Source: JADMJV01 sp964649085 (GTDB lineage: Bacteria > Vulcanimicrobiota > Xenobia > Xenobiales > JADMJV01). From it: a DNA stretch of 64,000 nucleotides. The translations under genes and the position numbers were made by a program. Shown in pieces: positions 27,409 through 35,701 of this stretch (the stretch's first letter is position 1; each line of letters opens with the position of its first letter). The notes under the pieces are model-generated. The model was not told where the DNA came from, did no database searches, and was given only the letters and a program-made list of their open reading frames with translations. The DNA lies in the NCBI GenBank assembly GCA_964649085.1, contig CAZYPN010000002.1:1-64000 (forward strand). Reading direction: 5' to 3'.

Positions 27409-27431
27409 TTGCTTGCTCTCAAATCAAGCAA
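27409..27431. promoter_or_regulatory. inverted repeat upstream of pantothenate kinase
   Basis: TTGCTTG (27409-27415) and CAAGCAA (27425-27431), a perfect 7-bp inverted repeat with a 9-bp spacer, end 19 bp before the coaW start. It could be an operator or a 5' UTR hairpin. The rest of the 134-bp divergent region shows nothing clear. Confidence 0.35.
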
Positions 27432-27450
27432 AGAGATTCTCGGGAGGCAC

Positions 27451-28275
27451 ATGAGCGTCCGAATCGGCATCGACGTGGGTTCCAGTCTGACCAAAATGGC
27501 GCTGCAGCGTTCCTCAGGACCGGTGCAATACAGGCTGTTGGGCGGCTCAACCCAGGAACAACTCCTGAAGACCCTGCTCCGCTCTCGACCCACCGTATTG
27601 GGCCTTACGGGCGGCGGTGCCGCCCACCTGGCCGCCCAATTGCAACTGCGTTCGGTACAGGTCAATGAGTTCACGGCCTGGGGCACGGGGGCCAACCGCA
27701 TGCTTCAAAGCGCCCTGGATAGCCAGGCCTATCTGCTGGTTTCGCTGGGCACCGGTACCTCCGTGATGGCTGTGGAAGGCGACGAAGTGAGGCGGGTGGG
27801 GGGCACGGCTCTGGGGGGAGGTACAGTGGTTGGCCTCGGCGCGGCCTTGCTCAAACGCAAGAAGTTTTCCGACACCTGCGCTCTGGCGGCAAAGGGCCAG
27901 CGCGACAGTGTGGATTTGCTGGTGCGCGATATCTATCCCGACCCCCATCGTCCGCTGAACGGCGATCTGACGGCATCTTCCTTTGGACGCCTGAGCCGAA
28001 CCTCGGCACTTCCGCCTTTGGAAGACGTCGCCTGCGCCATCATGCGTCTGGTGGGAGAAAACGTGGCGCTGATCGCGGGGGGTCACGCCCAACGACTGGG
28101 TATCCGACGGGTAGTATTCGGCGGCTCCACCCTGCGCAACAATCCCGCCCTGGCGGATGTGTTACGAGAAGTTTCAGCACTGCTCCACCTGGAGGCGTAT
28201 ATCTTGGAACAAGGAGAGTTTGCTGGAGCCCTGGGGGCTCTGGCGTGGACCCCGGAGGGAGAAGGGGACGGATGA
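27451..28275 (+). CDS. coaW: type II pantothenate kinase
   Basis: A 274-residue ASKHA-fold kinase of the type II (eukaryotic/Staphylococcus-like) pantothenate kinase family: phosphate-1 loop GIDVGSSLTKMAL (6-18), TGGGAAHLA, GTGTSVM and GGTALGGGTVVGLG, then the adenosine site GGSTLRNNP. It phosphorylates pantothenate, the first step of CoA synthesis. ATG 27451 has GGGAGG 4 nt upstream. Its stop overlaps the ECF sigma start (ATGA). Type II enzymes are uncommon in bacteria; type I or III may also exist elsewhere in the genome. Confidence 0.87.
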   Translation: MSVRIGIDVGSSLTKMALQRSSGPVQYRLLGGSTQEQLLKTLLRSRPTVLGLTGGGAAHLAAQLQLRSVQVNEFTAWGTGANRMLQSALDSQAYLLVSLGTGTSVMAVEGDEVRRVGGTALGGGTVVGLGAALLKRKKFSDTCALAAKGQRDSVDLLVRDIYPDPHRPLNGDLTASSFGRLSRTSALPPLEDVACAIMRLVGENVALIAGGHAQRLGIRRVVFGGSTLRNNPALADVLREVSALLHLEAYILEQGEFAGALGALAWTPEGEGDG

Positions 28276-28802
28276 GCCCGCAAGACAGCGACGACGAATT
28301 GGTGAAGGCCTATCTGGCCGGACAGCAGCAGGCCTTCGAAGAACTCTATGGCCGCTATGCCCAGCGACTGCTTACTTTTCTGGCCGGCGAGGTGGGGCGC
28401 ACCTGGGCCGAAGACCTGCTGCAGGAGACCTTTTCGCGGCTGCTGACCTCATTGCACCGCTATGACCCGCGTGGCCACTTCTCATCGTATCTCTTTCGAA
28501 TCGCCCGCAATCTGGCTCGGGACAAACAACGACAGGTGAAGTTTACCACCCCATTGGAAAAGGCCGAATGGCTGATCAGCACCCTGACCCTCGATCACGA
28601 ACTGGACCGGGCCTGGCTGATCAACGCCCTGAAAAACCTCTCTAAGGAACAGAAGCAGGTGGTTCTCATGCACGAGTATGTGGGCATGACCTTTGCCGAG
28701 ATTTCCAATACCTTCCAGCGCCCTCTGGGCACGGTTCTGTCCCAAATGAACCGCGCCGTAGCGGGGCTGCGTCGGCAGCTGGTGCTGGCTCCCGAGTCCT
28801 GA
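28272..28802 (+). CDS. ECF-type RNA polymerase sigma factor
   Basis: A 176-residue sigma-70 family protein. Region 2 runs from ELVKAYLAGQQQAFEELYGRY through EDLLQETFSRLL and SSYLFRIARNLARDKQR (2.4); region 4 includes LKNLSKEQKQVVLMHEYVGMTFAEISNTFQRPLGTVLSQMNRA with a helix-turn-helix. It directs transcription of an unknown regulon. The start ATG overlaps the coaW stop, so it is translationally coupled to pantothenate kinase. No anti-sigma gene is adjacent; the next gene encodes a MaoC hydratase. Confidence 0.9.
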   Translation: MSPQDSDDELVKAYLAGQQQAFEELYGRYAQRLLTFLAGEVGRTWAEDLLQETFSRLLTSLHRYDPRGHFSSYLFRIARNLARDKQRQVKFTTPLEKAEWLISTLTLDHELDRAWLINALKNLSKEQKQVVLMHEYVGMTFAEISNTFQRPLGTVLSQMNRAVAGLRRQLVLAPES

Positions 28803-28803
28803 A

Positions 28804-29220
28804 TTGTTCAGCAAGGAATTTGACATCGGCAACGATCACGTGGCCACCTTTGCCGAACTGGTTCAGGACTCGAACCCCGTCCATCTCGACCCCGCCTACG
28901 CTGCCACCACCCGCTACAAACAACCGATCTGCCATGGCATGCTCTGTGCCAGCTATATCAGCGGCTGCCTCGTGGAATGTTTTGGCCAGGGAACGATCTA
29001 CCTGGAACAACAACTGAGCTTTCGCCGACCTGTACCTGTGGGCTCGCGAATTCGCGTGGTGTTGGGCGACCCCCAGCCCGACGGCGAACGGCTGCGCCTG
29101 ACGACGCTGGTAGAATTGCAGGTACGAACCCTCTGGAAGAAAGCCATCGAAGGCTCGGCCCTGATCCTGCCCGGCAATGCCAGCCAGGAAACTGGAACGC
29201 ACAGCGAAAAGGGCTGCTGA
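28804..29220 (+). CDS. MaoC-like (R)-specific enoyl-CoA hydratase
   Basis: A 138-residue hot-dog-fold hydratase. The motif LVQDSNPVHLDPAYAATTRY (19-38) contains the catalytic Asp/His pair of (R)-hydratases, and ICHGMLCASYIS (42-53) is the second family signature. Such enzymes hydrate trans-2-enoyl-CoA, feeding fatty acid or polyhydroxyalkanoate metabolism. The frame opens at TTG 28804, 1 nt after the sigma-factor stop; the ribosome site is weak. Its stop overlaps the next ATG (TGATG). Coexpression with a CoA-synthesis kinase fits a CoA/acyl-CoA theme. Confidence 0.85.
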   Translation: MFSKEFDIGNDHVATFAELVQDSNPVHLDPAYAATTRYKQPICHGMLCASYISGCLVECFGQGTIYLEQQLSFRRPVPVGSRIRVVLGDPQPDGERLRLTTLVELQVRTLWKKAIEGSALILPGNASQETGTHSEKGC

Positions 29221-29531
29221 TGGATTCGCGAACACCTTTGGGTCTGCTACTGGCCGTGCTGCTGGCTACGCTATCACCCGTGCTGGGATGGCTGCTGTTA
29301 ACCCTGGCTTTGCTGGCTCCGGGCCTGCTCGAACCGGTGCACAAGGCCTGGCGTCGATCGGCCAACCGGGTGTTGCTGGGCGGCTATTTTGCTCTGGTTC
29401 TGGCGCCGGTGGCCTGGATCTTCAGGCAACAAGGTCGTGACCCGCTGCAGCGCCAACGCCAGCCCCAGCGCGACACCTATGCCGAAGCACTTCGCCCCCG
29501 CGATATCCTGCACATGCGCAATCCCTGGTAG
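29220..29531 (+). CDS. small membrane protein, two helices
   Basis: A 103-residue protein with hydrophobic segments at about 7-35 and 50-67 and a charged Gln/Arg-rich tail (RQQGRDPLQRQRQPQRD). ATG 29220 overlaps the MaoC stop and has AAGGG about 7 nt upstream. It closes the plus-strand run coaW-sigma-maoC. It might be a membrane anchor or anti-sigma-like partner, but no motif shows this. Confidence 0.65.
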   Translation: MDSRTPLGLLLAVLLATLSPVLGWLLLTLALLAPGLLEPVHKAWRRSANRVLLGGYFALVLAPVAWIFRQQGRDPLQRQRQPQRDTYAEALRPRDILHMRNPW

Positions 29532-29538
29532 AGGAAGG

Positions 29539-30426
29539 CTAGCCCATCGCGGCCAGGATGGCCCGAGCCGTAGCTGCAAACGTAGAAGCCTTGTCAGTTC
29601 CGTTCACGATACGCCGGGCTCCTTCAAAATCGGTCTTGCCATTACCCAGGTAATCGCCGAGCTTCTTGCCCGTGAACGAACCCTCTTTCATGCCCTGTAC
29701 CAGAATGCGTGCGGCCGTCTCGGGGCGCTCGGCCAGCTCCGGATTTGCCACCAGGTCGATGCCCAGCTTGCGGGACCAGTTGCTGTAGTTGTTGCGGCCC
29801 GTGATCTGGACATAGCCTCGGCCCTTGAAGCGCACCCCATCACCCGACTGGCTATTGCCCAGGTCGCGGCGACCCTCGTAGGCGCTGCCCGAGGCGAATT
29901 CCTCCATGTGAGCCCCGGCTCCCGATTCGTGCACGGTGGTGGCCAGGATATAGGCCATCTGAGCCTTGTCGTTCACACCCTGCTTCTGACACTCCGCCAG
30001 AATACGCGGGAAGTGCTCGCGAGCTGCCCGTTGGTGACCTGATGGAATGGCGGCTACGATCTTGTCTACATTCACATTGGCCGGCAGTGAACCTGGAGCA
30101 GATGACCCTTGAGACACGGGAGCCGAGCCGCTCACCGGAGCAGCTGTGCCCCCCTCGGGCGACCTACCGATGGCCGCAACCGAGTTCTGAAGCTGCCCGC
30201 CCGCACCCAGCATGTTCTCCATCATGGAAAGCATCATTTCCATGGTGTTCAACTGCATCGCCATCAACAGTGACCCGTCAATGCCACCCGCCACCGGCCA
30301 GCCACCCGTGGGCGCGTAGGCCGACCCACCGCAGCGACAGGCAGAAACCCCAAGAGTATCCAGGGGAAGGCCTGGCAACCCGGCCTCACTTTGGGGGATT
30401 GAAGAAGCGCCTTGAACTGTGAGCAT
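29539..30426 (-). CDS. GH19 chitinase/lysozyme-like protein with unusual N-terminus
   Basis: About 295 residues. The C-terminal 170 are a glycoside hydrolase 19 lysin-type domain: AYILATTVHESGAGAHMEE holds the proposed catalytic glutamate, followed by GDGVRFKGRGYVQITGR and NPELAERPETAARIL. Such enzymes cut peptidoglycan or chitin. The N-terminal 120 residues lack a signal peptide and contain a methionine-rich helix (MAMQLNTMEMMLSMMENML) and a Ser/Pro linker. ATG 30426 has GGAGG 5 nt upstream, better than GTG 30432. How it would leave the cell is unclear. Confidence 0.8.
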   Translation of the reverse strand: MLTVQGASSIPQSEAGLPGLPLDTLGVSACRCGGSAYAPTGGWPVAGGIDGSLLMAMQLNTMEMMLSMMENMLGAGGQLQNSVAAIGRSPEGGTAAPVSGSAPVSQGSSAPGSLPANVNVDKIVAAIPSGHQRAAREHFPRILAECQKQGVNDKAQMAYILATTVHESGAGAHMEEFASGSAYEGRRDLGNSQSGDGVRFKGRGYVQITGRNNYSNWSRKLGIDLVANPELAERPETAARILVQGMKEGSFTGKKLGDYLGNGKTDFEGARRIVNGTDKASTFAATARAILAAMG

Positions 30427-30544
30427 ATCCACCTCCGGGTCGATGTTTTCCCAGATTAGAATACGTCTCTAAAACAAGAGCCAAGAGGGGCCCCGAGTTT
30501 GTTCACAATCGTTGACGTACTGTTAACACTTCCCCCAGCGCAAC

Positions 30545-30925
30545 TCAGTCGGAGTATCCGCTGCGAGTCTTCTTCTGCATCTGATCCAGGTAGTGGTCCA
30601 GTTCCTCGATACTGGTAAACACCTCGTCGACGGAAAGAGCCTTGATGATTTCGAACACCTTGCGCACCTGAGGTTGAAGGTGAACCAACAACATGCGACC
30701 CTGCTGTGCAACCAGGTCCTTACGGGCCTTGAAAATACAGCGAAGTCCGGCGCTGCTGACATACTCGAGCTGGGCCAGGTCCAGCACCTGCAGGGGGCAC
30801 TCCTGAGCCGAGAGGGAGGCAAGCTTCTCTTCTAACTGGGGGGCGGTGTTGGTGTCCAGTCGCCCTATCAGTTCAACCTTCACCTTGCCGGTTTCGCCTT
30901 TGTAGACCTCGATCTTCAAACTCAT
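30545..30925 (-). CDS. STAS-domain anti-sigma factor antagonist
   Basis: A 126-residue SpoIIAA/RsbV-type protein. The STAS core has GRLDTNTAPQLEEKL near the N-terminus and LAQLEYVSSAGLRCIF, where the SS pair holds the regulatory phosphoserine. In partner switching the unphosphorylated form binds the anti-sigma kinase. It follows the REC-PP2C-HATPase gene by 17 nt in the same direction, so phosphatase, kinase and antagonist are likely co-expressed. A strong GGAGG site precedes the ATG. Confidence 0.92.
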   Translation of the reverse strand: MSLKIEVYKGETGKVKVELIGRLDTNTAPQLEEKLASLSAQECPLQVLDLAQLEYVSSAGLRCIFKARKDLVAQQGRMLLVHLQPQVRKVFEIIKALSVDEVFTSIEELDHYLDQMQKKTRSGYSD

Positions 30926-30942
30926 GTTGCCTCCTCCGTGGT

Positions 30943-32541
30943 TTAGACCTTTGCCATATTTTCCCGACGAACCAGGGTCAATACATTACGACCCTGGCTG
31001 CGTGAATAACTCTGCTCCTGAACCAGCGCCTTGAGAATGGGGATCCCCCATCCGCCAATCTGGTCGTCACTGCGTGGACCCCGCTCCTCAAGAGGGTCGT
31101 AGGCCACTCCGTTGTCGGAAAACACCAGCTGGATCCCATCCTGGAATCGAGTCAGGGTGACTTCCAGTTCAAGCTCACCCTCGTCACTGTGAGAGTGCGT
31201 GAGAACATTGACAATTACCTCTTCCGAGACCAACTCGAGGTCCTGCGCCATCTCGCTGGAAAAGCCCCAAAGCGACAACGACTCGCCCAGCCAGGAATTA
31301 AAGCTGGCCAATTCCTCCAGTCCTCGGAGGCGCACGGTGGCGGGCGGTTGAGCTCGAAGATAGGTGTTCAGCACCAGCAGGGTGATGTCGTCAAAGGGCT
31401 CGGCACCATCTACAAACCCTTTGAGAGATTCCCACAGCGCGCTGACAACTTCACCGGGTGTACACCCGGCCTGTGTGCGCAGACACTCAAAGAGACGCTC
31501 TTCGCCGAAACGACCGTCCTGGCGATCGCAGGCTTCGGGAATGCCGTCGGTATAAAAGACCAGCGATTGATGGGGAGCCAATTGTAGTGACACATTGTGA
31601 AACTCGGCCTCGGGGATCAGGCCCAACGCAGGGCCTCCCTCGACCTCGACGGCACGAACCTGCCCATCTCCGGCCAGAAGCAAAGGCGCCTCGTGACCTC
31701 CACTGGCCAGCACCACTTCGCCGCGATCGATCTTCAGCACCGCGCACGCCAGGGTGACGAACATGCAGGCCGGGTTGTCCTCGCACAGCGAGGTGTTGAT
31801 CGCCTTCAACAGAGAGGCCGGATCGCTGGCGGTAGGCCCCAGGGAACGAATCAGGGTTCGGACCCGCACCATAAACAGCGCCGCGGCCACACCCTTGTCG
31901 GACACGTCGCCGATGACAAACAAGAAGCTGACATCGTCGATGAAAAAATAATCATACAAATCGCCGCCCACGGCCCGGGCGGCTTGGAACAGAGTGGCTA
32001 GCTGGCAACCCAGAAAGCGGTAATCGACGAAGGTCCGCGAGGGCAACATGCTGTGTTGAAGTCGACTGGCAACCTCTAATTCACTCTCCATGCGCTGTCG
32101 AATCGACTTGGCTTCCAGCAGGGCCAGCGTGCGCCGTTCGACCTCCTCTTCGAGGTAGTCGCGATGACGTTTCAACTCCAACTGGTTGTGAACCCGGGCT
32201 TTGACGAGCTCAGGATGAAAGGGCTTGGTGATGTAGTCGACAGCCCCCAGCCGCAGCCCCCGTTCTTCTTCGCCCACGTCGGCAAGACCGGTGACAAAAA
32301 TCACCGGAATATTGGCTGTTTTCGGGCCTTGCTTCAGGCGCTCACAGACCTCATATCCATTCATGCCCGGCATCACAACATCGAGCAAAATCAGGTCGGG
32401 TGGGCGTTCCGCAGCGATCTCCAGAGCTTTCCGCCCCTGGGTAGCCGCCACCACTTCACAACTCGACTGGAGAATGGCCATCAACAGCCGAATATTCTCG
32501 GGAGTGTCGTCGACGATGAGGACTCGAGCCCGCTCGTTCAC
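30943..32541 (-). CDS. response regulator with SpoIIE/PP2C phosphatase and RsbW-like kinase domains
   Basis: A 532-residue three-module regulator. REC domain 1-125 (DD at 11-12, phosphoacceptor D54 in LILLDVVMPGMNG, lysine in ITKPF), coiled-coil linker (about 125-165), PP2C/SpoIIE domain (about 190-385; GGDLYDYFFIDD, GDVSDKG, FYTDGIPEA, FDDITLLVL) and a C-terminal HATPase_c domain (about 400-525; LVSEEVIVNVLTHSH N-box, DNGVAYDP, GGWGIPI). It joins input, phosphatase and anti-sigma kinase activities in one chain and probably acts on the STAS protein encoded downstream. Confidence 0.93.
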   Translation of the reverse strand: MNERARVLIVDDTPENIRLLMAILQSSCEVVAATQGRKALEIAAERPPDLILLDVVMPGMNGYEVCERLKQGPKTANIPVIFVTGLADVGEEERGLRLGAVDYITKPFHPELVKARVHNQLELKRHRDYLEEEVERRTLALLEAKSIRQRMESELEVASRLQHSMLPSRTFVDYRFLGCQLATLFQAARAVGGDLYDYFFIDDVSFLFVIGDVSDKGVAAALFMVRVRTLIRSLGPTASDPASLLKAINTSLCEDNPACMFVTLACAVLKIDRGEVVLASGGHEAPLLLAGDGQVRAVEVEGGPALGLIPEAEFHNVSLQLAPHQSLVFYTDGIPEACDRQDGRFGEERLFECLRTQAGCTPGEVVSALWESLKGFVDGAEPFDDITLLVLNTYLRAQPPATVRLRGLEELASFNSWLGESLSLWGFSSEMAQDLELVSEEVIVNVLTHSHSDEGELELEVTLTRFQDGIQLVFSDNGVAYDPLEERGPRSDDQIGGWGIPILKALVQEQSYSRSQGRNVLTLVRRENMAKV

Positions 32542-32635
32542 CCGCTTCTCCCTTCCAGTTTGAGGTTGGACGCACTTCTCTGTGATTTCGATGAATCCCT
32601 GGAAAATGCGGCTGATTCCATCGCTTCACACCGGG

Positions 32636-33670
32636 CTAGAAAGCCACTTTGCCTTGCTCGAGAAGGTTCAAGAACAGATCCGCCAGGTCTGGGTCGAACT
32701 GACTTCCCCGGCCTTTATGCACCTGCTCCAGGGCGGCGGCAAACTCCAGCGCCTGACGATACGGGCGCTCGGAGAGCATGGCGTCGAAAGCGTCGCAAAG
32801 GCTCACCAGGCGGGCCGGCAAGGGTATCTCCGACCCACGCAACCCTTCCAGGTAGCCCTTTCCATCCCAACGCTCGTGGTGATAGAGGCAAATCTGTTCG
32901 GCCATCATCAAAATGGGGCAGTCGCTGCCCCTCAGCAGGTTGGCCCCAAACTCAACGTGGCGCCGCAACTGCTGCCACTCATCGGCATCCAGCGGGCCCG
33001 GCTTCTGCAAAATGCTATCGGGCAAGGCCAGTTGTCCGATGTCTCGCAACTGGACGGCATAGCCAATGTTTTCCACGAAGGTCTCGTTCATCCCGTAGGC
33101 CCGAGCCAGTACACATACGGCATTGGTGACTCGGGCTATGCGCAAGCCACCCTGGTCCTCCCGATACTCGGCAGCCAGACCAAGGCGGCGCACCGAATCG
33201 AGCTGATGCTCGCGAAGCTGGCGGGTGCGCCGCTCCACCAGAGCTTCCAGTTCGTGGTTCTGCTCGAGCAGACGCAGCTTCAACAGGCGCGACTCCAGCA
33301 AATTGCTGATACGACAGATCACTTCGTGGGCATCAAAGGGCTTATTCACAAAGTCCAGCGCGCCCAGTTCGAGGGCTTTCCTGCGAGATTCGGGGGAGCG
33401 GTCGCCGGTAATCACCAGCACGGGACGCGGCGGTGTTTCCTTGACCATGGGCTGTAGGTACTCCAGCAACTCAAGCCCGTTCACTTCGGGCATCGACAGG
33501 TCCAGCAGCAGCAAATCCCAATCGCCGCCGGGCAATTCTGCACTGGCCACCTCGGAATCCGTGGTGCTGGAGACGTGGTTAAAGCCGTGACTCCGCAGAA
33601 GGTGAGTCAGCAACTGAACGTTTCCCACCTCGTCGTCGACGATGAATATCCGGCTGTCGTGTAAATGCAA
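32636..33670 (-). CDS. REC domain fused to degenerate HD-GYP domain
   Basis: About 344 residues. The receiver (IFIVDDEVGN; LLLLDLSMPEVNG; NKPFDAHE) looks active. The C-terminal HD-GYP-like domain keeps HHERWDGKGYLEGLRG, CDAFDAM and ERPYRQA, but the first metal histidine is replaced (GGLRIARV), the HD pair is RD (LRDIGQLALPD), the catalytic lysine is Gln and GYP is GYL. Cyclic-di-GMP hydrolysis is therefore unlikely. I use TTG 33670, since GGAGG lies 7 nt upstream; ATG 33748 is the alternative. It follows a hybrid histidine kinase in the same direction. Confidence 0.88.
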   Translation of the reverse strand: MHLHDSRIFIVDDEVGNVQLLTHLLRSHGFNHVSSTTDSEVASAELPGGDWDLLLLDLSMPEVNGLELLEYLQPMVKETPPRPVLVITGDRSPESRRKALELGALDFVNKPFDAHEVICRISNLLESRLLKLRLLEQNHELEALVERRTRQLREHQLDSVRRLGLAAEYREDQGGLRIARVTNAVCVLARAYGMNETFVENIGYAVQLRDIGQLALPDSILQKPGPLDADEWQQLRRHVEFGANLLRGSDCPILMMAEQICLYHHERWDGKGYLEGLRGSEIPLPARLVSLCDAFDAMLSERPYRQALEFAAALEQVHKGRGSQFDPDLADLFLNLLEQGKVAF

Positions 33671-33752
33671 GGGAACCCTCCAGCTCAGGCAGCTGCCAGC
33701 CGGAGAGTCTTTCCCAAAGCTACGGAGTGGCTCCTGCAGGGTAGGCATCGAG

Positions 33753-35645
33753 TCAAGCCCGGCACGGCACCCGGCACGACCCGGGCCGCTCACCTTTGGG
33801 TTCGTCGCCCTGCAGCACCTTGACGACCTTTTTGCACAGAGCGATAGGCGTGTACGGTTTGGGCAGAAAATTCAGGTTCTCGCTGCCGATTCCAAAGTGG
33901 GCCAGACGATCGTCGGTATAGCCGCTGACGAACAGCACCTTGAAGTCGGGCTGATGGCAGGCCAGTTCCTCAGCCAGTCTGGCACCGTCCATCTGGGGCA
34001 TCACCACATCGGTCAGCAACAGATGGAAGCGGTCCAAACCCTGCTTCACCATCTTCAGCGCATCTTCACCATCGACCGCGGTAGTCACGCGATAGCCGGC
34101 AGTGCGTAGAATGCGGGTCGCCAGTCCTCGAACCTGAGCATCATCCTCGACGAGCAGGATGTGAAAATCGTGGCCCGGGCCGAACTGGATCTGGCGGCTT
34201 CCAGAATCCTGAAGGGGTTCGCGCAGCAGGGGTAGGAACACCGAGAAGGTCGTGCCCTGTCCAACCTTGGTGTGGACCTGAATCTCTCCCTGGTGTTGAG
34301 TGATGATCCCGTGGACCGTGCTCAAACCCAGTCCGGTACCTTTGCCAAAGGGCTTGCTGGTGTAGAACGGCTCAAAAATCCGCGGCAACTCTTCGGCGGG
34401 GATGCCGTGACCCGAATCCACCACACGCACAACCGCCCAGTCGGCGCCCTGCATCCTCACCGACTCCAGTTGAACTTTCAACGTGCCACCTTTCGGCATG
34501 GCGTCCCGCGAGTTTACGATGAGGTTCATCAAAACCTGATGCAGTTGCCCGGCATCGCCACAGATCGGCAAATCGGTTTCAACGGCCTGGAACTCGACCT
34601 GAATGTCTTCACCCAAGAGCCTCTCCATCAGTCGCAGCGAGTCACGAGTCACCCGCTTGAGCTCCAGGGGCTTCATACGCAACACCTGTTTGCGGCTAAA
34701 GGCCAGGAGCTGACCGGTAACGTCGGCCGCCCGGCGAGCGGCGATCTGGGCCTGCTGCAAGAGATCTTGGTGATCGCCCCCCTCCGACTGCAGGGTCTGA
34801 GCCAGCTCCAGATTGCCCAGAATGACCGTCAGAAGGTTATTGAAATCGTGGGCAACCCCCCCCGCCAGTCGACCCAACGACTCCATTTTTTGCGACTGCA
34901 AAAGCTGCGCCTGCAGACTCTCGCTGGCCTGCTGCATTTCTTCGCGCTGGCGCAGCGACATGCTCAACTCGTCATAGGCGAGGCGCAGCTGCCGGGTGCG
35001 TTGCTCGACCAGGTCATCCAGCCGCTGGCGAGTTCGTTCGGCATCGAGAAGTGCCCCTTCCAACTGCTGACTCTGCTGCACCAGGCTCTGATAGTTGCTG
35101 AACAGGCGCTTACTCGTGAGCCAGCGATTGTACTGCAGGGCCGCAGCGATGGTCTGGGCACCGCCGAGGAAAATCAGCTCACTGGCCAGTCGCGACGGCT
35201 CCGCCAGAGGCCACGAGAGGCCCAACCACACCGACCATGTCAATCCCCAGGCAAAGAAGCTCCAGGAAGGGCTCAGCGAACAGCCTCCGACGGCCAGCAG
35301 CGGAATACAAAGATTGTAGGGAAAATTGTCGTGCATGCCCAGATTCCAGGATCCCACTACCGAACTCAGCCCTACGATAAGCACGGTGGTCATCACCGGA
35401 TACACTTGCTGGGGCTTCAGCCTGCGACTACGGACTCGAGCCAGCAGGGCTACCGCCAGCCCCAAGTACACCAGCTTCTGGGCCAGCAACGGAAGCCCCA
35501 GCTCGGATTGTTGAAAACGCAACCCGATGAAGGCGGAGAGCCCCAGAAAGTAGGCGGCCGTGGCCGTAATCAGCGGCGCCGTAGTGTCGATGACCGAGCC
35601 AGCGTGAAATTCCGGTTCGGTGGCGTGAGGCGAGGCGATGCTCAT
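33753..35645 (-). CDS. membrane hybrid sensor histidine kinase with receiver domain
   Basis: About 630 residues. Six or so membrane helices in the first 180 residues, a coiled coil (RQRLDDLVEQRTRQLRLAYDELS), HisKA with GRLAGGVAHDFNNLL (phosphoacceptor His), HATPase with N-box LMNLIVNSRDA, G1 VDSGHGI, FEPFYTSK and GTGLGLSTVHGI, and a C-terminal receiver (LLVEDDAQVRG; LLTDVVMPQMDG; PKPYTP). It senses an unknown membrane signal and likely passes phosphate to the REC-HD protein downstream. ATG 35645 is chosen; upstream codons overlap the next gene. Confidence 0.93.
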   Translation of the reverse strand: MSIASPHATEPEFHAGSVIDTTAPLITATAAYFLGLSAFIGLRFQQSELGLPLLAQKLVYLGLAVALLARVRSRRLKPQQVYPVMTTVLIVGLSSVVGSWNLGMHDNFPYNLCIPLLAVGGCSLSPSWSFFAWGLTWSVWLGLSWPLAEPSRLASELIFLGGAQTIAAALQYNRWLTSKRLFSNYQSLVQQSQQLEGALLDAERTRQRLDDLVEQRTRQLRLAYDELSMSLRQREEMQQASESLQAQLLQSQKMESLGRLAGGVAHDFNNLLTVILGNLELAQTLQSEGGDHQDLLQQAQIAARRAADVTGQLLAFSRKQVLRMKPLELKRVTRDSLRLMERLLGEDIQVEFQAVETDLPICGDAGQLHQVLMNLIVNSRDAMPKGGTLKVQLESVRMQGADWAVVRVVDSGHGIPAEELPRIFEPFYTSKPFGKGTGLGLSTVHGIITQHQGEIQVHTKVGQGTTFSVFLPLLREPLQDSGSRQIQFGPGHDFHILLVEDDAQVRGLATRILRTAGYRVTTAVDGEDALKMVKQGLDRFHLLLTDVVMPQMDGARLAEELACHQPDFKVLFVSGYTDDRLAHFGIGSENLNFLPKPYTPIALCKKVVKVLQGDEPKGERPGSCRVPCRA

Positions 35646-35701
35646 AGTCTCAGGGTAGTGGCGGCACCGCCCAGGCACAATGGGGGTAAACCCCCCACTC
35701 G

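Noticed and set aside
30506..30527. TCGTTGA-N4-CTGTTAA, resembling the heptamer pairs of the SARP-like sites
   Set aside because: The second copy deviates (GTTAA) and the orientation points into the 3' end of the STAS gene, with no start downstream.
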